From Candidatus Pelagibacter sp. (lineage in GTDB: Bacteria; Pseudomonadota; Alphaproteobacteria; Pelagibacterales; Pelagibacteraceae): 17,697 bases of DNA. Shown one piece after another: positions 7,806 to 17,052 of this stretch. The stretch's first letter is position 1; every line of letters starts with the position of its first letter. Under the pieces are notes generated by a model. That model was not told the origin of the DNA, did no database searches, and was given only the letters and a program-made list of their open reading frames with translations. The stretch spans positions 1 through 17,697 of the forward strand of contig JADHRH010000006.1 in assembly GCA_016777545.1 (NCBI GenBank). The letters run 5' to 3'. The position numbers and the translations under genes are program-made.

Positions 7806-8282
7806 AGTTAAAAAATTTTGACCTGCTGAAATTTCACAAGCACCTGTATCTTTTTCTTCTTGTACTTTAATGACCTTAAGATTATCTACTAACATTGTAT
7901 ATCTATTCGATCGAATACCTAGGCCTCTAGCACTTTTATCAATATCTGCACCAATAGCTCTGGTAAAATCTAACATTGGGTCTGCCATCATTATAATTTT
8001 GTCACCAACATTTTGGCTTTTTCCCCATGCATCCATTACGAAAGGATCGTTAACTGAAATACAAGCAATATGGTCGATGCCTTTAGCTTTATATTGCTCA
8101 TAACTTTCAACATAGCTAGGTAAATGCTTGGCTGAACAAACTGAAGTATATGCACCAGGAAGTCCAAATAAAACTATTTTTTTATCCTTAAAAAATTCTA
8201 ATGTATTTTTTTTTATAGGATTTCCATTCTCTAAGATAAAAAAATCAGCACTAGGAATATTTTCATTTTCTCTCAACTTCAT
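7797..8282 (-). CDS. Peroxiredoxin, Prx5 type
   Basis: The 161-residue thiol peroxidase reduces hydrogen peroxide and organic hydroperoxides. The active-site loop PGAYTSVCSAKHLP (42-55) contains the peroxidatic Cys49. The downstream block DPMLDFTRAIGAD and Arg127 in SNRYTML fit the Prx5/hybrid-glutaredoxin group. Cys74 and Cys149 are further candidates for the resolving thiol, though many Prx5 proteins use an external thiol such as glutathione. The gene overlaps thrC by 4 bp (ATGA) and is the last gene of the long minus-strand run that starts upstream of cytochrome oxidase, so it may be expressed together with respiration. Confidence 0.9.
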   Translation of the reverse strand: MKLRENENIPSADFFILENGNPIKKNTLEFFKDKKIVLFGLPGAYTSVCSAKHLPSYVESYEQYKAKGIDHIACISVNDPFVMDAWGKSQNVGDKIIMMADPMLDFTRAIGADIDKSARGLGIRSNRYTMLVDNLKVIKVQEEKDTGACEISAGQNFLTLI

Positions 8283-9658
8283 TTTAATTTGTCCTTAATG
8301 TATTGTTTGGTTTTACTTACGTTATTAGGAACTATATCGTAATACTCTTTTTTATCCATAATATATTGTAATTCACTGGGTAGGCTTGGCTTTATTGAAA
8401 TTGATTTATCTATAGCATCTGGAAATTTGCAAGGATGTGCCGTTGCTAAAACAATATTATCTCCCTCTATATTTATTTTATTTAAAGCGCCAAGACCTAT
8501 CGCTGTATGAGGATCTAATATTACTTTATATTTATTATAGATATTTCTTATCGTTTCTATTACTTCCTCTTCATTCATACTTTCAGAGAGAAAATCCTTT
8601 CTAATTTTTTCTAATCTATTTTTTGCAAAGATATACTTTCCTTCATCTTTTATCTTTATCATTACATCTTTAGTTTCTATGTCATCAAAATCATTCAAAT
8701 CATAAATTAATCTTTCAAAATTACTGGCAACTTGAATATCCATACTTGGTGAATTAGTTTCGAAAACTGTTTCAACCTCATATTTTCCAGTTGATATTGC
8801 TCTATGTAAAATATCGTTTTTATTCGTTGCAACTATTAATTTATTTATTGGAAGACCCATCTTTTTTGATAAGTAGCCAGCATATACATCACCAAAATTT
8901 CCTGTGGGAACTGAAAAATTAATTGATTTTTTATCTTTAATTAAGAAGTAAGTATAAAAATAATAAACAGCTTGGGCAATTATTCTTGCCCAATTTATAG
9001 AATTAACTCCCGACATATTAATCGAGTTTGAAAAATCCTTATCTGCAAACATCGCTTTAACTAAATTTTGACAATCATCAAAGTTTCCTTCTATGGCAAT
9101 ATTAAAGACGTTATTCTCTTTAACAGTGGACATTATTTTTCTTTGAACGGGTGAAACTTTATTATGAGGGTGAAGGACAAATATATTTACATTTTTTTTA
9201 CCCTTAATTGCATCTATGGCCGCAGCACCAGTATCTCCTGATGTTGCAACAATAATATTTATATTTTTACTATTTTTGCTTAAATAAAATTCATAAAAAT
9301 TTCCAAGCAACTGCATTGCAACATCTTTAAAAGCAAGTGTTGGACCATGAAATAGCTCTAAAACTTTTGTGTCACCAAGTTTTATTAAATCAACAACATT
9401 TTTTTTTCGAAAAGTTGAATATGATTTATCTATGATCAAAGACAACTCAGACTCAGACATAAAATCACCTATAAAAGGATAGATAATCTTTTTAGCTAAA
9501 TCCTGGTAGCTCAATTCACTTAATGAATTTAATTCTTCTTGAGTATATTTTTTAATCTCCTTTGGAATAAATAGTCCACCATCGTCAGCTAATCCTTTTA
9601 TAAATACTTCTTCAAAACTATGCTCTTTTGAATTATTTCTAGTGCTTATATACTTCAT
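8279..9658 (-). CDS. thrC: Threonine synthase ThrC
   Basis: The 459-residue PLP enzyme converts O-phosphohomoserine into threonine and phosphate. The N-terminal MKYISTRN and GLADDGGLF (22-30) are typical. The PLP lysine is Lys111 in FHGPTLAFKDVAMQ. The phosphate-binding loop SGDTGAAA follows, and VPTGNFGDVYAGY is another conserved PLP block. The length agrees with the gammaproteobacterial/alphaproteobacterial (E. coli-like) ThrC group. The start codon touches the stop of surf1 (TAGATG), and its end overlaps the peroxiredoxin gene by 4 bp. It is therefore attached to the oxidase operon rather than to thrB, which faces it on the other strand. Confidence 0.96.
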   Translation of the reverse strand: MKYISTRNNSKEHSFEEVFIKGLADDGGLFIPKEIKKYTQEELNSLSELSYQDLAKKIIYPFIGDFMSESELSLIIDKSYSTFRKKNVVDLIKLGDTKVLELFHGPTLAFKDVAMQLLGNFYEFYLSKNSKNINIIVATSGDTGAAAIDAIKGKKNVNIFVLHPHNKVSPVQRKIMSTVKENNVFNIAIEGNFDDCQNLVKAMFADKDFSNSINMSGVNSINWARIIAQAVYYFYTYFLIKDKKSINFSVPTGNFGDVYAGYLSKKMGLPINKLIVATNKNDILHRAISTGKYEVETVFETNSPSMDIQVASNFERLIYDLNDFDDIETKDVMIKIKDEGKYIFAKNRLEKIRKDFLSESMNEEEVIETIRNIYNKYKVILDPHTAIGLGALNKINIEGDNIVLATAHPCKFPDAIDKSISIKPSLPSELQYIMDKKEYYDIVPNNVSKTKQYIKDKLK

Positions 9659-10312
9659 CTAATAATTTTTTTTTCTTAAATATAAATATATTAAAAGAAT
9701 CGAAATCGCTAATGAAAACCAAGTTAGTGCATATTTTTTATGATTATTTGAAATGTTTGCAGTAATTGATTTTGTTTTAGGAAGATCATTTTGTCCAGAA
9801 AGATAAATTATATAAGGAGAAAAATTTTTCCCAGTATATTTAAAAACATCCTCTCTGTTTAAAGTAAACCAATAATTATTTGGGATGTCATTTTCTGGCT
9901 TGAACATATTAGACTTTGTTTGCTTTTTTAAAATTCCATTAATATTACTAGAGTCTATAAGATTTATTGTTTGATCATTTTTTTTATCAAAAGGTATCCA
10001 CCCTCTATTTAGTAAATAGTTTCTATTCTCAACTGTTAATGGACTAATAACTTCAAATCCTGGTTTGCCTTTTTCATCTAAATTATAAAGATAGATTTGT
10101 TTTTCAAAATCAATCAAACCACTAGTTTTAACTCTAAGATAGTTTGTGTGTTTACTACTTGATAAATCAACCGGAGTATCCTTAAGGGATGTTTCTATTT
10201 GATTAATTAATTCTAACTTCCAATTAAGTCTAACAATTTGCCAACTTCCTAAAGCTACAAATACAGATATGAAGAAAAAAACAAAAATAGAAAATAAAAA
10301 TTTATATCTCAA
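9659..10312 (-). CDS. surf1: SURF1-family cytochrome oxidase assembly protein
   Basis: The 217-residue protein helps insert heme a into subunit I of the aa3 oxidase. The topology is classical for SURF1: one N-terminal membrane helix (about 5-24) ending in LGSWQIVRLNWK, a periplasmic domain with YLRVKTSGLID and NRGWIPFD, and a C-terminal helix (about 193-211) followed by basic residues. The length is near the usual 220-250. It lies 10 bp downstream of ctaE and directly abuts thrC. Its place in the oxidase operon supports the function. Confidence 0.93.
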   Translation of the reverse strand: MRYKFLFSIFVFFFISVFVALGSWQIVRLNWKLELINQIETSLKDTPVDLSSSKHTNYLRVKTSGLIDFEKQIYLYNLDEKGKPGFEVISPLTVENRNYLLNRGWIPFDKKNDQTINLIDSSNINGILKKQTKSNMFKPENDIPNNYWFTLNREDVFKYTGKNFSPYIIYLSGQNDLPKTKSITANISNNHKKYALTWFSLAISILLIYLYLRKKNY

Positions 10313-10322
10313 AGGCTAGAAA

Positions 10323-11111
10323 CTAACTTCCCCAAACATAAATAGCTGCAAATAAAAACAACCAAACAACATCAACAAAGTGCCAATACCATGCAGCTGC
10401 TTCAAACCCAAAATGATGGTCTTTATTAAAATGACCTAATTTACCTCTCCAAAGGCATACAGCTAAAAATATAGTTCCTATGATGACATGAAATCCATGA
10501 AATCCAGTTGCCATATAAAATACTGATCCATAAATGTGTCCTGAAAAATTAAAGGCTGCATGACTATACTCATATGCTTGAAGTAACGTGAAGCTAAACC
10601 CTAAGATAACTGTAAAAATTAATCCTTGAATAAAACCTTTTCTATCACCTTCAATCAATGAATGATGTGACCAAGTTACTGTTGTTCCAGATAATAGTAG
10701 AATAAGTGTATTAATTAATGGAAGATCCCAAGCATCAAGTGTTTCTATATCTTGAGGTGGCCAAACACTTCCTACAAATTCATTGGGGAATAAACTTATA
10801 TCAAAATAAGCCCAAAACCATGCAACAAAAAACATTACTTCAGACGCTATGAATAGTGTCATTCCATATCTATGGTGAATTTGTACAACTGGAGTATGAT
10901 GACCTTGATGTTCTGCCTCGATAACAACATCTCTAAACCACATGTATGCTCCATATAAAAGTAAAGCTAAACCAAGGTACATTCCCCAAGATACTTCGTT
11001 GTGTAAATAATAAACCGAACCTATGGCTAGAACTAAACAAGAGAAAGATACATAAATAGGCCAAGGGCTTGGATCTACTAAATGATAATCATGTTTTTTT
11101 TCTGCAGACAT
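10323..11111 (-). CDS. ctaE: Cytochrome c oxidase subunit III
   Basis: The 262-residue core subunit of aa3 oxidase is predicted to have seven membrane helices and contains no redox metal. It stabilises subunit I and supports sustained turnover. Recognisable blocks are HDYHLVDPSPWPIYVS at the N-terminus, WFRDVVIEAEHQGHHT, MTLFIASEVMFFVAWFWAYF with the family glutamate, FHGFHVIIGTIFL, and the C-terminal AAAWYWHFVDVVWLFLFA. The length is typical. It starts 3 bp after the ctaG stop and is followed after 10 bp by surf1. Confidence 0.97.
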   Translation of the reverse strand: MSAEKKHDYHLVDPSPWPIYVSFSCLVLAIGSVYYLHNEVSWGMYLGLALLLYGAYMWFRDVVIEAEHQGHHTPVVQIHHRYGMTLFIASEVMFFVAWFWAYFDISLFPNEFVGSVWPPQDIETLDAWDLPLINTLILLLSGTTVTWSHHSLIEGDRKGFIQGLIFTVILGFSFTLLQAYEYSHAAFNFSGHIYGSVFYMATGFHGFHVIIGTIFLAVCLWRGKLGHFNKDHHFGFEAAAWYWHFVDVVWLFLFAAIYVWGS

Positions 11112-11114
11112 ATT

Positions 11115-11651
11115 TTATATTTGAGGCTGTTTATAGTAATCTGATGAGAAAAAAGTATAGGACATAGTTACATCTTTAATATTTTTAGTACCAGGATCAT
11201 TTACCATTTCTGGATCCAAATAAAAAGTCATTATATATATAGCCTTTTCCCCTGGTTTTAACTCTTGTTTTTCAAAACAAAAACAGCCTAATTTACTATA
11301 ATACTTCCCGAATGTTGATGGTGAAACATTAAAGCTTGCAACACCATAGGTTGTCTCATTTCCATAGTTCTCAACTTCAAATTCTATACTATTTACTTGA
11401 CCAATTTTTACATCCATAACATTTGTCTTGGCTTTAAAGTTCCACGGAAGTTTATTAACATTGGTATCAAATCTAACACTTACTTTTTGATCTAAAACTA
11501 ACTCAGGGGCCTGTCTTGATACCTGGGTGGTACCGCCAAAGCCTGTTACTTTACAAAATAAATCATACAAAGGAACTGCAGCAAAAGATAATCCTAACAT
11601 TAGAAAAAATATTCCTGCTAATAGAATTGGTGTAAGTGTTTTATTTTGCAT
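11115..11651 (-). CDS. ctaG: Cytochrome c oxidase copper chaperone CtaG (Cox11)
   Basis: The 178-residue membrane-anchored chaperone delivers copper to the CuB site of subunit I. One N-terminal helix (about 8-27) leads into VPLYDLFCKVTGFGGTTQ with conserved Cys33. The periplasmic domain carries the copper-binding CFCFEKQ motif (Cys123 and Cys125), and the C-terminal part has the usual DPEM and SYTFF blocks. Its ATG overlaps the stop of the preceding small gene by one base (TAATG), and it ends 3 bp before ctaE. Confidence 0.96.
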   Translation of the reverse strand: MQNKTLTPILLAGIFFLMLGLSFAAVPLYDLFCKVTGFGGTTQVSRQAPELVLDQKVSVRFDTNVNKLPWNFKAKTNVMDVKIGQVNSIEFEVENYGNETTYGVASFNVSPSTFGKYYSKLGCFCFEKQELKPGEKAIYIMTFYLDPEMVNDPGTKNIKDVTMSYTFFSSDYYKQPQI

Positions 11652-11776
11652 TATATTTGTCTATCAAAAACACCCGTATTATAGAGAGTAAAAAAAAATA
11701 AAAAAATCATAAATGCTAATATTGCAACTGCTGTTAAAATATTTTTTCGCTTAGTTTTTTTATCAGGCACCATCAT
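11651..11776 (-). CDS. coxF: Small single-helix membrane protein, CoxF-like
   Basis: This 41-residue gene fills what would otherwise be a gap between ctaB and ctaG. Its ATG overlaps the ctaB stop (ATGA, 4 bp) and its TAA overlaps the ctaG start (TAATG), the same coupling used by its neighbours. The peptide begins MMVPDKKTKRKN, then has a hydrophobic helix (about 13-32) ending in FFFTLYNTG, and finishes FDRQI. Alphaproteobacterial CoxF proteins, small and of the same layout (basic N-terminus, one helix, NRPL-like tail), occupy this exact position between ctaB and ctaG. The gene is well supported by junctions and position. The CoxF name is an inference from layout, and its role in oxidase assembly is not well defined. 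A start at the second Met is possible. Confidence 0.7.
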   Translation of the reverse strand: MMVPDKKTKRKNILTAVAILAFMIFLFFFTLYNTGVFDRQI

Positions 11777-12684
11777 AATATTTTATCTATTAAAAAAATA
11801 ACGAATATCAAAAATAAATATAAAATTGAGTATCCAAATATTGTTTTAGCTTTCTTGGGGTTAAATTTATTTTTTTTGAATTTATAAAGTTGAAAACATA
11901 AAAGATTGTAATAAAGCGTTAAAGCTAAAGCAGGTATTAAAAATATTAGTCCAACAAAATCAATTGCATATGGTAAAACAACCATTGGCAACATTAACAG
12001 TGAATAAACAAGAATATTTATTTTTGTAGCCTCAACACCATTGGTTAATGGTAACATTGGTATTTTAGCTTTTTTATAATCATCTGACTTATAAAGACTT
12101 AATGCCCAAAAATGTGATGGTGTCCAAAAAAATATAATTAAAAAGAAAGTTAATGCTTCTAAAGAAAGTGAATTGGTTGCAATAGTCCAGCCTATTACTG
12201 GAGGTAAAGCTCCTGCTGCTCCTCCTATAACAATATTTTGTGGAGTTTTTCTTTTTAACCAAATTGTATAAATGAAAACATAAAATAAAATTGTAAAAAG
12301 TAGTAGAGCTGCTGATAGGGTATTTGCATAATAGTCTAGTGCAACTACAGAAAAAAATGATAGCAAAATTCCAAAAATTAAAGCTTGTTTTTTATTTACT
12401 TTACCCATTGGAATTGGTCTTAAACAAGTTCGAGTCATTAACGCATCAAGGTCAGATTCGTACCACATATTTAATGCACCAGCTGCTCCTGCCCCAACTG
12501 AAACAATGAAAATTGCAATCATTGCGTCTAGAGTTGGTACTGTAACAGGCGCCATTAAAAGTCCAACAGCACAAGTAAAAATGACCAAAGACATAACTCT
12601 TGGTTTCATTAATTTAAGTAATTCAGAAAAACTAAAAATTTCTGCTTGCCTTAAATTTCTATTTTTTAATTTAGAATTAATCAT
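11773..12684 (-). CDS. ctaB: Protoheme IX farnesyltransferase (heme O synthase)
   Basis: The 303-residue polytopic UbiA-family enzyme attaches a farnesyl group to heme b, giving heme O, the precursor of heme a for the aa3 oxidase. The prenyl-diphosphate motif is at 72-80 (NMWYESDLD), followed by MTRTCLRPIP. The second aspartate-rich loop is YKSDDYKKAKIPML. In the first motif the usual NxxxDxxxD reads N72, Glu76, Asp80, with an additional Asp78. The protein consumes an isoprenoid made from the IPP/DMAPP of ispH on the other strand. It lies 26 bp after ctaD and overlaps the small CoxF-like gene by 4 bp. Confidence 0.95.
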   Translation of the reverse strand: MINSKLKNRNLRQAEIFSFSELLKLMKPRVMSLVIFTCAVGLLMAPVTVPTLDAMIAIFIVSVGAGAAGALNMWYESDLDALMTRTCLRPIPMGKVNKKQALIFGILLSFFSVVALDYYANTLSAALLLFTILFYVFIYTIWLKRKTPQNIVIGGAAGALPPVIGWTIATNSLSLEALTFFLIIFFWTPSHFWALSLYKSDDYKKAKIPMLPLTNGVEATKINILVYSLLMLPMVVLPYAIDFVGLIFLIPALALTLYYNLLCFQLYKFKKNKFNPKKAKTIFGYSILYLFLIFVIFLIDKIL

Positions 12685-12698
12685 TAATATTTATAAAA

Positions 12699-12704
12699 AT
12701 TATA
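12699..12704 (-). promoter_or_regulatory. Consensus-like -10 box upstream of ctaB
   Basis: Read on the minus strand, the 26-bp ctaD-ctaB spacer contains a perfect TATAAT about 14 bp before the ctaB ATG. No recognisable -35 element lies 16-18 bp upstream of it. It may be an internal promoter for the downstream part of the oxidase operon, or a chance match in AT-rich DNA. Confidence 0.2.
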
Positions 12705-12710
12705 GTTTTA

Positions 12711-15163
<2,453 letters not shown>

Positions 15164-15170
15164 TTGTTAC

Positions 15171-15206
15171 ACACTATATAAAGTGTCTTTAAAAAAATTA
15201 CACTTT
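15171..15206 (-). promoter_or_regulatory. ACACT/AGTGT repeat cluster upstream of ctaC
   Basis: The 61-bp rsmE-ctaC spacer holds three related units: ACACT at 15171-15175, AAAGTGT at 15180-15186 and ACACTTT at 15200-15206 (plus-strand reading). The first pair can form a 5-bp stem with a 6-base loop. The second pair is a 7-bp inverted repeat whose centres are about 20 bp, two helical turns, apart. The middle unit can pair with either partner. A TATATA at 15175-15180, read on the minus strand, could serve as a -10 element only 11-12 bp before the ctaC ATG. An operator or alternative hairpins controlling the oxidase operon is an inference. Confidence 0.4.
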
Positions 15207-15224
15207 AGTTTTCGCGACAAAATA

Positions 15225-15926
15225 TCAATTAATTGCATAATTAACAATTGATAACGCTGAAATTACAGCAGTTTCTGACCTAAGTATATTGTCATTTATC
15301 TTAATTGGCTGAACCCCATCAAAACCAAGAATCTCCTTCCTTTCCTCTTCAGAAAAATCTCCTTCTGGACCAATAATTACACACGTTGGATTATGAGTTA
15401 ATTTATTTAATCTTAATTTTTTATTTTCAGAGTTTAAATCTGTAAATATTAAATCCATTTTTTTTTCCTTTAAAAAATTTTGCAAAGATTGAGGATCTTC
15501 AACAAAAGGGACGTTAATACGATTAGATTGTTCAGCAGCTTCTATGATTATCTTTTCTAATCTATCTTTGTTAATTTTTCTTACAATTGTTCTGTCAAAT
15601 ATTATTGGAAGAAATTTTGTGACACCAAGTTCTGTTGCTTTTTGAATCATAAAATTAAAATAGTTTGATTTGATGGGTGAAAAAGCTAACCATAATTCAT
15701 TTAAAGTCTCTTTTTGTCTTAATTGTTTCGTTATATTAAATTCAACTATACTTTTTGAAATAGTTAAAATTTTTGCTTCCCACTCTCCATTGCTATTAAA
15801 TAATGAAAAAATTTCACCAACTTCAATCCTCATAACTTTGTTTACGTAGTGAGATTGTGATTTATTAAGTTTAGCAGTTAAATTAAGTGATAAACTTTCT
15901 TTAAAAAATAATCTAATATTACTCAT
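15225..15926 (-). CDS. rsmE: 16S rRNA (uracil1498-N3)-methyltransferase RsmE
   Basis: The 233-residue SPOUT-fold, SAM-dependent enzyme methylates U1498 of 16S rRNA in the ribosome decoding region. Family blocks are MIQKATELGVTKFLP (93-107), IEAAEQSNR (128-136), IIGPEGDFS (184-192) and ILRSETAVISAL (214-225). The N-terminal PUA-like domain contains HYVNKVMR. In the knot loops two glycines usual in the family are replaced: GPEGG reads GPEGD at Asp190, and the LG before the ILR block reads IN. It diverges from the dehalogenase gene across only 17 bp and precedes the oxidase operon on the same strand. Confidence 0.92.
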   Translation of the reverse strand: MSNIRLFFKESLSLNLTAKLNKSQSHYVNKVMRIEVGEIFSLFNSNGEWEAKILTISKSIVEFNITKQLRQKETLNELWLAFSPIKSNYFNFMIQKATELGVTKFLPIIFDRTIVRKINKDRLEKIIIEAAEQSNRINVPFVEDPQSLQNFLKEKKMDLIFTDLNSENKKLRLNKLTHNPTCVIIGPEGDFSEEERKEILGFDGVQPIKINDNILRSETAVISALSIVNYAIN

Positions 15927-15943
15927 TAATATTAAGTTAAATT

Positions 15944-16606
15944 ATGAAAAATATTAAAGCAATAATTTTTGATGCATATGGCACTTTATTTGATGTCAAT
16001 TCAGCTGCAGAAAAATGTAAAGATAAAATTGGTGATAAATGGGAAGGCTTTGCTAATTATTGGCGAACTACTCAACTTGAATACACTTGGCTTAGAAGTC
16101 TAATGAATAGACATAAGGACTTTTGGCAAGTAACCGAAGATAGTTTGGATAAATCTATGAAGGCTTACGAAATAGATTCATCAATGAGAAATGAATTATT
16201 AAATCTTTATAAGGTTCTCTCACCTTTTCCTGAGGTACCTGAGGTTTTAAAAAGATTAAAAGAAAAAAATTATAAATTAGGTATTCTTTCAAATGGAACA
16301 CCCTCTCTTCTTAATGAATTAGTTAAGAGTAATAATCTAGATAATATATTTGATGATATTTTTTCAATTGAAGAAGTTGGAATTTATAAACCAGACGCAA
16401 AAGTTTATGACTTGCCAATTAAAAAATACAAAATACAAAAAGAAGAAGTTGCATTTTTAAGTGCTAACACTTGGGATGTTTCTGGTGGTGGGAATTATGG
16501 TTACAGTTCTATTTGGGTAAATAGAAATAATAATATTTTTGATAATCTTGATTATAAACCTAAAGATGAAGTTAAAAACTTAAAACAATTACTTGATATT
16601 ATTTAA
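15944..16606 (+). CDS. L-2-haloacid dehalogenase, type II (HAD superfamily)
   Basis: The 220-residue HAD hydrolase probably removes halide from short L-2-haloacids, giving 2-hydroxyacids. The catalytic residues of the L-DEX group line up almost number for number: nucleophile Asp10 (FDAYGTLFDV), Thr14, Arg41 (YWRTTQLEYTWLR), Ser116 and Asn117 (LSNGTP), Lys149, Tyr155, and Ser173, Asn175 and Asp178 (SANTWD). The WRTTQLEYTWLRSLM helix is a hallmark separating true haloacid dehalogenases from phosphatase-type HADs. The start is 17 bp from the divergent rsmE start. The stop overlaps the HxlR-family gene tail to tail by 8 bp. The physiological substrate is unknown. Confidence 0.88.
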   Translation: MKNIKAIIFDAYGTLFDVNSAAEKCKDKIGDKWEGFANYWRTTQLEYTWLRSLMNRHKDFWQVTEDSLDKSMKAYEIDSSMRNELLNLYKVLSPFPEVPEVLKRLKEKNYKLGILSNGTPSLLNELVKSNNLDNIFDDIFSIEEVGIYKPDAKVYDLPIKKYKIQKEEVAFLSANTWDVSGGGNYGYSSIWVNRNNNIFDNLDYKPKDEVKNLKQLLDII

Positions 16607-16958
16607 TTCTATTCTCTTCAAAATTCTTATTTAGTTTTACTGAAATAGTTCGAGTATTTTTTTTGTTCCATTCAGAAAAAGATTTTAAAATAGGCATAAC
16701 TGAAAGACCAAATTCAGTAAGTGAATACTCAACATTTGGAGGCATTATTTGAATAACTTTTCTATTAATTATACCATCAGCCTCTAACTCTTTAAGCTGC
16801 TTAGATAACATTTGTTGTGTAATAGTTTTTAATGCTTTTTTAAACTCACCAAATCTCATTTTTTTTCTTTGCAGTAAACCAAACAAGATCCTAATTTTCC
16901 ATTTACCTCCAAGAAAGTAGACGGCTCTTTCAGCTGGACAATCTATTAAATTTTTCAT
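16599..16958 (-). CDS. HxlR-family winged-helix transcriptional regulator
   Basis: The 119-residue DNA-binding protein has the family's N-terminal CPAERAVYFLGGKWKIRIL, the recognition region MRFGEFKKALKTITQQMLSKQLKELEADG and the wing VEYSLTEFG. A C-terminal helix (about 85-96) would form the dimer. Cys7 is the only cysteine and sits where redox-sensing members such as YodB carry their reactive thiol. Many HxlR proteins keep this cysteine, so sensing is an inference. It diverges from the double-CDGSH gene across 94 bp containing GTAT/ATAC repeats, which suggests control of that gene and of itself. Its end overlaps the dehalogenase gene. Confidence 0.9.
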   Translation of the reverse strand: MKNLIDCPAERAVYFLGGKWKIRILFGLLQRKKMRFGEFKKALKTITQQMLSKQLKELEADGIINRKVIQIMPPNVEYSLTEFGLSVMPILKSFSEWNKKNTRTISVKLNKNFEENRIK

Positions 16959-16985
16959 GGTATGATTTTATATACTGGTATGATT
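16958..16985. promoter_or_regulatory. Direct and inverted GTAT repeats, possible HxlR operator
   Basis: TGGTATGATT occurs twice, at 16958-16967 and 16976-16985, with an 18-bp period. Between them GTAT at 16960-16963 and ATAC at 16972-16975 form an inverted repeat (GTATG-N6-TATAC). This lies immediately upstream of the HxlR gene start, where an autoregulatory operator would be expected. GTAT-type half-sites resemble those described for some HxlR-family quinone sensors. The binding itself is inferred. Confidence 0.45.
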
Positions 16986-17015
16986 ATATTGCCTTATTGC
17001 ATTATTCATAACAAA

Positions 17016-17026
17016 GTATTAAATAC
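17016..17026. promoter_or_regulatory. Palindrome GTATTAAATAC upstream of the CDGSH gene
   Basis: This is a perfect 5-1-5 palindrome (GTATT-A-AATAC) 26 bp before the CDGSH start codon. It shares GTAT/ATAC half-sites with the repeats beside the HxlR gene. A TTGCAT at 16997-17002 stands 17 bp before TAAATA at 17020-17025, a weak -35/-10 pair, so a regulator bound here would cover the possible -10. The promoter assignment is speculative; the palindrome is directly visible. Confidence 0.4.
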
Positions 17027-17041
17027 AGTTCAATCAAATTG

Positions 17042-17046
17042 AAAGG
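17042..17046 (+). promoter_or_regulatory. Shine-Dalgarno sequence of the CDGSH gene
   Basis: AAAGG lies 6 bases before the ATG at 17053. It is one of the few recognisable ribosome binding sites here, because most other starts lie inside or against the upstream gene. It supports the chosen start and separate initiation for this transcript. Confidence 0.5.
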
Positions 17047-17052
17047 TTAATA

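Noticed and set aside
7807..7822. GTTAAAAAATTTTGAC as a bidirectional terminator between rnhA and the peroxiredoxin gene
   Set aside because: The repeat is nearly all A and T, leaves no loop, and lies inside the peroxiredoxin coding end; it would not make a stable terminator hairpin.
15926..15935. TTAATATTAA palindrome between rsmE and the dehalogenase gene as an operator
   Set aside because: A ten-base AT-only palindrome is expected by chance in DNA this AT-rich, and nothing else supports regulation there.
15944..16606. Generic HAD phosphatase such as phosphoglycolate phosphatase
   Set aside because: Arg41, the WRTTQLEYTWLR helix and the SANTWD motif are specific to the type II haloacid dehalogenase group.
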